A DNA stretch of 64,000 bases, taken from positions 1,116,001-1,180,000 of the forward strand of contig SCHM01000007.1 in NCBI GenBank assembly GCA_004123355.1. Reading direction: 5' to 3'. The notes below the pieces were generated by a model. The model did not search any database. It had not been told where the DNA came from and saw nothing but the letters and a program-made list of their open reading frames with translations. The DNA comes from Amphirosellinia nigrospora (Eukaryota > Ascomycota > Sordariomycetes > Xylariales > Xylariaceae). This document shows, one piece after another, positions 56,331-64,000 of the stretch (position 1 is the stretch's first letter; each line of letters opens with the position of its first letter). The position numbers and the translations under genes were made by a program.

Positions 56331-58700
56331 TTTCAATCGTCAGCGCAGCTGTTTAAGCGACCGATACTCCCGTTGCCCAATACGTCTAGACGAAGCAAGA
56401 ACAAAGGGGTGGCAGGAGCCCCAGACTCAGCCGACACCGACCCCTTCACTGGTAGGGCTCGATCATCAACCATGAGTACAGAACCCGCGAGATCCTCGTC
56501 TGCAACGGACTGACAGCCAGGATTTAACGCAGAGACAATGAATGTAATTTTGAAGCAGCAGCAAAGCTCCGACTCTAGACGGAACAGGATCGAGCAAGGC
56601 GTAGACGACCTACAGAAAGATGTCAAAGAAATCGACGACAAGCTGGGTCGAATAGTGGAGATGAACAAGAATCTCAGTGCGTTCATAGGGTTCCAGAGAC
56701 ACCAATACACCACATCCCTGCTGGTGCCCCACTCACATCCGCGTCGGACTAGAGGGCCTTCCAGAACACACGACATCTACCTCTGGTACACCGGCCGTAG
56801 TCGTGACGGGCGCGACTGGAGCGTCATCACTCATGTCCCCGCCCCCGCCCAACCGGTCTACGGACAAGGAAGATGCGGGGAATACAGGCGTACGAACATC
56901 AATCGAGGAGGAAGGAAACAACATGGGAGATGGCAACAACGCACCGCCGGGTGGCCCCGACGATCCAGGTTCATCAGGCGGCGACGACGGCGGCGACGGT
57001 CGTAGCCATGGCATGGGCCGACTTCATGAGGACAGTGGAGTTCTGAACCCCGAAGATAGAGGACTCGTCGCCGACGGTAAGGGCATTATCTATACGGATG
57101 CGCACATGTTCACTTGACGCATCCAAGCTATGTGTGAGCTCGAAGATACCGAGGCGTCAAACAATAGCCAGGTCCTTGCGCTGTTCGATCATCTTCTCTC
57201 AGGCTCCGCCCTCCTATGGTGGAACGATGAGGCCAAGCCATCCGATCGCCGCATTTAGCGAAGAGCAGGCCTCAGCTCAATCCCCGAGAAGCTAGAAGAG
57301 CGATTCAAGATGCGCTCCAGGTACGCCACAAAGAAATTCTTCGAAGACACCTACAACATCACACGAAACAAGAATGCACTTACCCAGTTCGTCCGACGCA
57401 AGTTGTGATACGCCCGTGGAAATGGAATCTTGAAACGGCACAACTCCAATTGGCAAGGTGTCATGGAAAACATCCGCGACCGGTGGGTCGAATTTATCGT
57501 CGACCATATCCGCCTACCAAAGACCAAGGATACCCTAGACAAGTACATGGAGAAAATCGACGAAGCACGTCACGGATTAGAGCGGAAGGCAGAGCCGCGA
57601 TTCCCTAACGCTCGACCTCTTCGCGACTACCCAAAGGACAGTCGTTCGTCACGACCCAAGCGCGACGAGCGCGACTATTCCCATCGCAGTCGCCGATCAG
57701 GTAACGAATACCGACCCCGTCGAGGACATCGAAGTCAGTACTACTATGCCGATTGCAGTAGGCGACGTGGCGAATATCGTGAAAAGGAACGTAGCTACGA
57801 TAAAGAAGGTGACTCAAAGAGCAACAAGGAAGGTGACAATAAACAGGATAAGAAACGCGATAGTAGTTGTGATGGCAGCTGCGACCGTAGCCGCGACTAT
57901 GGCAATGATCACCTACGACAAGACGCCAAGTTGGCCATGGACTTCGCCACAGCTGAGGCAAAACGGCACTATGACAGTAAGCACCGATCACTGGAATTCT
58001 CCCCAGGCGACAAGGTTCTCCTCCGCCTACATGATGGCTATCACCTACCCGGTGACCCCTCAGGAAGTACTCCCAGCAACGTGTTGGACCCTGGGTTGTC
58101 AAGCGCAAGGTTGCCGATTTAGCCTACCAAATATCCTCGATCACTACCGTATACACCCCGTCATTTCTGTCGCCCAGTTGCGACCGTGCAAGAGTGACGA
58201 GGACCCTTTCAAGCGAACGGTACCACCACAAGGGTCTGTCGAAGCCGACTAGCACTCCGACGATGATACAGATGCAGATGGTGACGTCTACGAAGTGGAA
58301 GTCGTACTTAAGCATCGTCCCAGCCGAAAGAAGGACAACTTCGACTATCTGATCAAGTGGAAAGGATGGGGTCATGAACACAATCGCTGGCACTCGGCAC
58401 ACCACCTCCGTCACTCACAGGATCTCTTTGACGCGTACTGGGCCAGACACGGTCCCTGCCCGGCACTGCCAAAGAAGGTATCTACGAAGACGGAGAAAGC
58501 CTCTAAAGTGGCGGAAGCACCTGTTTGACGCCATCGTGGGAGATCTCGCAAGGGCTCCGGCAGCTGTTACACCCGCTGAAGTTTAAGCCACTACACCTGC
58601 ACCTGCACCCGTGTTGCCTCCTGTGTCCTCCGTGCCTCTGAGTGAGTCACCTGCCGAGCTTCCCTCGCGGCGAAGTTCTAGATTACAAAAACCTGTGAGT
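56330..58700 (+). mobile_element. Ty3/gypsy chromovirus fossil (gag and chromodomain parts)
   Basis: Plus-strand parts in order: a coiled-coil-like N-terminal Gag stretch (about 56,540-56,690), a Gly/Asp-rich linker (about 56,900-57,000), the conserved Gag helical part (FDHLLSGSALLWWNDE, KLEERFKMRSRYATKKFFED, about 57,180-57,350; then NWQGVMENIRDRWVEFIV), an Arg/Ser/Tyr-rich stretch (57,600-57,900), a C-terminal integrase part (RSLEFSPGDKVLLRLHDG, HPVISVAQLRPCKSD) and a chromodomain (VYEVEVVLKHRPSRKKDN, YLIKWKGWGHEHNRWH; 58,285-58,460). Chromodomains of this clade direct insertion to heterochromatin. I do not recognise protease, reverse transcriptase or RNase H, and no LTR pair was found. The copy is broken in several places and is an old non-autonomous derivative. 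Confidence 0.8.
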
Positions 58701-58778
58701 GATGTGGTGGGCTTTATTTCTTTTTAATATTAATATTTAGTACAGCCTCAAATTATTTAACACGCTTTATCTAAAATA

Positions 58779-58849
58779 TGTGACGAACAAAACGACGCCG
58801 ATGTCGCCATTTGGCTACAACGGTATATAGACTCCACATCTCCGCAACA
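58779..58849 (+). mobile_element. 71-bp element, second copy, TSD AAATA
   Basis: Same 71-bp layout as 54,080-54,150, five bases different, with AAATA on both sides (58,774-78 and 58,850-54). It lies in a short AT-rich patch just after the chromovirus fossil. Confidence 0.85.
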
Positions 58850-58891
58850 AAATAACATTTTTTTAATTTACCTTACATTGAAATGTTTTGA

Positions 58892-59035
58892 TGTCACGGA
58901 GATCTGCAGGGGTAAAAAAACCATATATTGTGTGTACGCGATCACGTGACCTAACCTCCAAAGATCCCCCATACGGGTCTATATACCCCTTGGGAATAGC
59001 TTCATCTAGGGGGCAGTATCCACTTTACCGTGACA
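58892..59035 (+). mobile_element. TGTCACGG-ended short element, 144 bp, TSD TTTGA
   Basis: Starts TGTCACGGAGATCTGCAGG and ends CCACTTTACCGTGACA, with TTTGA on both sides (58,887-91 and 59,036-40). The same family as 31,760-31,933, about 30 bases shorter in the middle. Only 42 bases separate it from the 71-bp element. Confidence 0.85.
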
Positions 59036-59230
59036 TTTGATATATTCGTTGTTGAGGCAGTTAGGTGAGTTTTGGCGTAAGTGATGTGGATATGGCGTGA
59101 CCTTTGGGGGCAATCAAACCTGGCACATACTAGGAGTATTATGCCGTTGGTCATATTGCCATTCAATAGGAGCTTGACTAGTGTAATGACAGCCATGTTT
59201 GGTTACAGAACACCTAAATTCCCTCAATGA

Positions 59231-59482
59231 ATGTCTTTGTCTAGGTCGCCGAGATATAAAAACTTTATGGACCTTCAAGCATTAGTTGTAGTCTTTGAAG
59301 CTGAAGATACTGGCGTAAAAACCACTTGCTACCCTTTACCGAATATTTGGGTTCGCCAGTTACTCAAAACTACCGACCCTTTTTCGCAGATTGATATGAA
59401 ACTGTCAGCATATATGCGCCAATTCCTAGATCAATCGACAAGCCGTCCGGGCGGTGGTCTCTCTTTTGACAGAAACCCATAA
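59231..59482 (+). CDS. Hypothetical open frame, 83 codons
   Basis: Reads MSLSRSPRYKNFMDLQAL, VVVFEAEDTGVKTTCYPL and LDQSTSRPGGGLSFDRNP. The residue mix is protein-like, but there is no family match, no intron support and no neighbour evidence. It could be an exon or a relic. Confidence 0.25.
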   Translation: MSLSRSPRYKNFMDLQALVVVFEAEDTGVKTTCYPLPNIWVRQLLKTTDPFSQIDMKLSAYMRQFLDQSTSRPGGGLSFDRNP

Positions 59483-60250
59483 TGACATCATGTTATAGCG
59501 TCCATCCTCCTTGTCACCAGTGGATACTGGCTCTGGCTCATTCGCAAGACAGCTGGTAAAGCTACGCGATCATAACAGGCCTGGGACTCTTACTAGCTTA
59601 ATCTCCTGAAGCTAATTCGTAGACAAGCCGCCAAGTTTCCGCTCGAGCCTCTCCCATAATATGCTTTGTGGAGTTTTGTGGTCTCCAAATAATGTCTAGC
59701 TGTTATCCAGGTGAAGCTTGCCCATTAGTAATTGTATATAATACAGGTTGAGCATGAAGGGATGCACCTCCGCTTCTGTCTAACAGGTCGGTTCGTCGGC
59801 CATGATGTTGGAGGGGCCAGGATCTTGGTGGAGGCGAACCATGAACAGAGAGACATGATGCTTTCGTTTGAGTCGACACATATTTGAATGATAGGTTGGA
59901 ATCGCGAGGGAAGTGCAGAGCGCGACAGGGTTAAGTAAACTCCCTGATACCCTATGTCTCAAGTTATTTGCGGTATTTCGGGCTAATGGGATGAGCGCTT
60001 TCCCAAGATAATGCCATAAAGCGATGGACTTAGTCAGCTATTGCCGGGCTGGTTCATGCATAATGGCCCGGGTACGTAGGTTTACGCGGAGCTAGGTCGA
60101 CAGAGCCTTGTATGCGTAGGTTGGTGTAGCTGTGTGCGTGGGCATTCGCGGTCTGTGTAGGTTTTGCGTAGGTAGATCCCAGCCCCTTCGCCAGCCCTTT
60201 GACTACTCCGCACGCGTAGGTTTTAGTCCATATATATATTTATAGATCTA
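59483..60250. other. No recognisable gene
   Basis: A recurrent GCGTAGGTT word (60,113, 60,168, 60,207) is the only pattern seen. Confidence 0.4.
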
Positions 60251-61216
60251 ACGTAGGACACAAGCATCCTGGCCACACAAGTATCCTGGCCACCTAGGCT
60301 TGGCATTTTGCTAAAATTATAATAACTTAACGGAACTAAGCTTAATCGGGAAATAGTTTATAGGGTTTATATATAACTATATTTAGTATATAAATATAAT
60401 TTTTTTAAAATAAATACTAAGCTTAGGTTAAAAAAGTCGAAAAAAATATATATAGTATACAAAGACGTACTAAATCTAATTTTAATTTTTATTAAATTTT
60501 ACTAAAATTATACGCTAGTACTAACTAGGGTTTTATTTTAGTTTTATTTTAGCGTATTTAGAAACCGGGGTTTACAGCCTTATTAAGCTAGCGTAAAAAA
60601 TTAAAAAAATATATTTATATACTAAATATAGTATATATAAACCCTATAAATTATTTCCCGATTAAGCTTAGTTCCGTTAAGTTATTATAATTTAGCAAAA
60701 TGCCAAGCCTAGGTGGCCAGGATACTTGTGTGGCCTGGATGCCAGGTCTAATTTACGCAGCTGAATTTCTACTATCCAGCTCTGAAACTAGCCCTATCTA
60801 GTAATCTGCTCCACTATATCTATTGATTACGGGAAATAATTGGCTATTGGCTAATCGCAGAGGCCAAGGGTTACATCTAATATAGACGGTCGGGGTCGGT
60901 CGCTTCGATGTAAATATTAACACACGATTATATGTTCTATTATTGTAATCACCTAACATATCAATCTTGTTAATTTTAAAATAATGTAAAAGAGTTTAAA
61001 AAATAATAAAAATATTTATCCTTTGGATTTATTTTTTAGATTTTTATTTTGTTTAATTATTATGTTATTGATCTGTTCGATGTAACAGCGCGGGTAAGGT
61101 AGACTGTGTTTCTCAATTTACAGCCAGGTTGGCTGCTGAATACGGCTAGTTTCAGAGTTAGATAGTAAAACTTCAGCTGCGTAAATCAGACCTGCCAGGA
61201 TGCTTGTGTCCTACGT
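60251..61216. mobile_element. Outer foldback element, TA flanks, carrying a nested element
   Basis: The outermost 22 bases are perfect inverted copies (starting ACGTAGGACACAAGCATC), with TA on both sides (60,249-50 and 61,217-18). Past the nested insertion the inverted similarity resumes at about 60,747-60,796 (CTAATTTACGCAGCTGAA, CTCTGAAACTAGCC) and its partner at about 61,135-61,195. Without the insertion it is about 500 bp. No transposase. The TA duplication fits Tc1/mariner-type non-autonomous elements. Confidence 0.8.
60273..60733. mobile_element. Inner foldback element, 461 bp, flanked by CCTGG
   Basis: Arms of about 135 bases are near-identical inverted copies, starting CCACACAAGTATCCTGGC and including AACGGAACTAAGCTTAATCG. 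CCTGG is on both sides (60,268-72 and 60,734-38). Its end resembles the end of the host element (ACACAAG-ATCCTGG). The centre is AT-rich and has no frame. Confidence 0.8.
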
Positions 61217-61490
61217 TATACAAGATTATACATAAGTTTCCTCTAACGCGCGGCACGTTGGGACCGGCCGATGGTTTAGCATGTCAGTGAAAGTCTTGCC
61301 GCCAACCGGCCAACGATTCAGTAAAATGTAACCGTAAGAGCAAGTACGTACTCTTAGGAAACGTTTTAAAAACAAGCGCATATCTCTTTTATTATTCTTT
61401 ATTTTATTTGCACCAATAATCCAGAAATGATTGGAAAGATGCCGTTAGCCTATCGCCTTACTGTGTTGTACTAACGATATATTACTAGCC
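61217..61490. other. No recognisable gene
   Basis: No feature supported. Confidence 0.4.
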
Positions 61491-61494
61491 CAGC

Positions 61495-62470
61495 GACGCT
61501 AACTCGTCTTGGATTTGGCCATGATATGAAGCGTTGTCTTCATAACGAAGAAGACAAGCAACAATTACGCAATGCTGTCGAGCGTTGGATTGATGAAAAT
61601 GAACGAGTTACGTCTGAAATGCATGACATGGGCCGAAATACGTTCCATTCGTATATTCGCCAAAACAAATGCCAGGTCCTGGCCGAGATGAACTGAGGAC
61701 TATCTACCTCAATCGATGGCTTGATGCAGGGCTCACCGAAGAGAACTCTGGTCGTTTCGAAAAAAGAAATTCTTTGTGCCTGGAGTCAACTTTATGTGGA
61801 GTCTTGATGGTTATCTTAAGCTTCGAAAGCTTGGATTCGAAATCTACGCTTGCATAGAGGCGTGCTCCCGTTACATCATATTTTGTGCAATATAAGCAGA
61901 TCTATCAGTATGCCTTCGGTTATATTGTGGAGTTATCACCAAGCTGTGAACCGACTTGGATTTCGTCCATGGTTTACCACAGATCAGAAATCGTCCTATG
62001 GGCATCAGCACAGCAACCTCGCCAGCATTACTAAACCTACCATGACACCTGAGGCTAAACCTAGAAAGGGAGAGTGCTGTCAATAACTGGGCTGTTCACA
62101 TCGACGCCGATCCTCGGCTTCGTGATGCCCTAATCATGTGAGGGTACTCTTGTTTCAGTTTGACTTCAAGAGTTTTCTGAGCTCTTCAACACAGCATATT
62201 TGCAATGAGTGGCTGGTCCGCAATCCCTTATAGATAATTCTAGTGAAATGGAAGGTATACGAGCGTACTATTCAGCTACTTGACTATGGTGGAGTAGGTG
62301 GGATGACCTGTTTATATACATGGTGGATGCCTTATGCCCTTGTACAGTACCTGTGGTGACTCCTTAACCTAGTACCACTTCAGCAAATTCAAGTGGACAG
62401 CGGGCGGGCGCCCGCATTTACAATCCTATATTGCTTTACGGCAATTCTTAACAGATTATGTGGAAAGAGG
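61495..62470 (+). pseudogene. Integrase-core (DDE) protein relic
   Basis: Plus-strand pieces read TRLGFGHDMKRCLHNEED and RWIDENERVTSEMHDMG (61,510-61,640), then FVPGVNFMWSLDGYLKL and FEIYACIEACSRYIIF (about 61,775-61,890). The latter is the typical first block of the retroviral-integrase-like core domain found in a family of fungal proteins, where WSLDG supplies the first catalytic Asp and ACIEACSRYI is the following strand. Later sequence keeps traces of the rest of the core to about 62,450. The copy is broken in several places. Whether it belonged to a DNA transposon or a domesticated gene cannot be decided; no terminal repeats were found. Confidence 0.55.
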
Positions 62471-63456
62471 AAGCTAACTACTCTTAGCATACAACGTCTT
62501 ACCTCGAGGAGGGTTGGCATGGTATTAACGATATACTTGAGGGCCAGTATCGCAATGTTGCGGATATAATGCTAGATGGACAGCGTTGAGGTCGAGATAA
62601 CCCTGGTGAGTATGATAACTTTCTCTTTGCAGACTTCCAACACGATGGCGACAGAGGTGATAGCTGGATTAGAGGTTATAATTGAATATAAAATACTCTG
62701 TAGCGTCATCCTGTTACTGAAATAGAAAGCTTTGCTGGTAAAGCATTAGCACTTCAAGTGATTTTCCCAGGGGTTCCCCCTGGCCTCTACGGCGGTAGGG
62801 CAAAGACCACTCCTTAGGTAAAAGCTTTAGTAAAGTTTATCATCGAATCAATGGAGGCTCACGCTTAGATGAAGAGACCAACCTACGATACCTACAGTAT
62901 ATATTACAAGGTCAAATGGTAGACTATGATAAATGTACCCAGGAACTGGCAACCCAACTGTAACACGATGTTCTTGGGCTACTGTAGGATTATCATACTC
63001 GTACACGCACCGAGGCACATTACCTCACGGCTGTTCCCTACACTCTTTTCTCTATCCTCTCAGGCATGGGACTTTTGATTAATGAATAATGTCTCCTCGG
63101 ACAATTGCGGTCTGATTCACCGCCTGGTATGTCGGTTTAGGCAGAAGGTTTATCGCCCAATGAAATCACCTTGTATTTAAAGAATCCATTTTACTTTCAT
63201 GGTTATTAAGTGAGTTTAAATATAACAAATCCTTCACACTTGTATTTCGAGCAACCAGGCTGTTCGGTTACCTTAGGTGTAGAAAGAGATAAGGGAGTGC
63301 GGCACCTAGGCGGACAACTACTTATCGCGCCAGCACTTAGGCCAACTTCAACCTGCTGAGATTATAAGTACTAACGATTAAGTCATATATTAGTTAAAGT
63401 AAAGAATTAAGTAAGTCTCAGCATAGTACAGTGAGGTAGTACCTCATATATAATAG
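62471..63456. other. No recognisable gene
   Basis: No frame or repeat that I can support. Confidence 0.4.
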
Positions 63457-63667
63457 ATGTGTACAAGGCGAAATACCCAGCCATCGGCTTTATCAGTCCC
63501 CCTAATTTTAACCCAGCCAAACTCTACTTCATACTCTGTCTCTTACACCTCACGCCCTCAGCATCAATACCTCTCTGCCCCTTCGTTGAGCAACGCAGTC
63601 TCATTCACTGCCTGGCTCGTCAGAATAGATGCAAGGTGAATGTCTATTGTAATTACTTATCACGATT

Positions 63668-63967
63668 TTGATCTCCTTGATAACAGGGATTTCGACTACT
63701 TGGCTCGTAACCAAACGCAGCGATAAGTTTCTAGGTAATTTCACTATGCCTTTCAGGTCTACAATTCCCATAGCTATCCATTTATGGCCCGGCAACAGAC
63801 TTAAAATCGAATTCCAAGATGTTGAGTTCGTTTCTCACAAGATGCGTGTCAACCAGCAGTCTCGGGAGGAGACCGCTAACATTGTCCACAAACACTTCAA
63901 GGCTGCCGAACCTCGAGCCCAGGACTTCAAGAGGTCTATAACTCATAAACTAGCTATCATAGATTAA
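63668..63967 (+). CDS. Hypothetical open frame, 99 codons
   Basis: Reads PIAIHLWPGNRLKIEFQD, VEFVSHKMRVNQQSREET and HKHFKAAEPRAQDFKRSI. Protein-like composition, overlapping a less convincing frame at 63,457-63,671. No family recognised. It could be the last exon of a gene or a relic. Confidence 0.3.
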   Translation: MISLITGISTTWLVTKRSDKFLGNFTMPFRSTIPIAIHLWPGNRLKIEFQDVEFVSHKMRVNQQSREETANIVHKHFKAAEPRAQDFKRSITHKLAIID

Positions 63968-64000
63968 GCATTGAACTACGTTGGCAGACAAGATAAACCA

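Overview
The window looks like an accessory, transposon-rich stretch of a filamentous ascomycete (Pezizomycotina) genome. The reasons are short introns with GTAAGT, CTAAC and TAG signals; fungal gene families (NACHT-ankyrin NLR, highly reducing polyketide synthase, DUF7918, DUF3435 tyrosine recombinase); Tad1-type LINE and chromovirus parts; and an extremely AT-rich half that looks like the product of repeat-induced point mutation (RIP). No rRNA or tRNA gene, CRISPR array or bacterial operon was recognised.

Region 1 (1 to about 23,675) is a RIP desert made almost only of A and T. No credible gene survives there. Diverged copies of several old repeat families can be matched by eye, in direct and inverted orientation. 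A dozen short GC-normal islands stand out sharply from it. Most are short mobile elements, and in several the target duplication is pure A/T, so they landed after the surrounding DNA had become AT-rich.

Region 2 (about 23,675 to 29,300) mixes nested short elements with a broken NACHT-type NLR (24.4-25.1 kb), an apparently intact two-exon gene of unknown function (25,583-26,790, minus), and a 1.6-kb terminal-inverted-repeat element that carries other insertions.

Region 3 (29.3 to 43 kb) is a graveyard: a possible zinc-finger gene relic, a broken KS-AT polyketide synthase, an unidentified relic, a Tad1-type LINE on the minus strand that lacks its 3' part, and an old LTR-retrotransposon gag region.

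Region 4 (43 to 54 kb) holds foldback elements, a candidate gene split by a hAT-like MITE, a two-exon hypothetical gene, a broken coiled-coil gene, a SINE-like element, a DUF3435 tyrosine recombinase relic (the family of Starship captains) and a four-exon DUF7918 gene. An 8-base palindrome, GAGTACTC, recurs about twelve times across 44.1-46.2 kb.

Region 5 (54 to 64 kb) contains a chromovirus fossil, more short elements, a nested pair of foldback elements and an integrase-core relic.

The most interesting signal is a group of very short elements (71 to about 594 bp) whose ends fit xGTxACG and which are flanked by perfect 5-bp duplications. At least eight such insertions are visible, including two 71-bp copies and one with a paralogous empty site in the same window. 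No autonomous partner was recognised.
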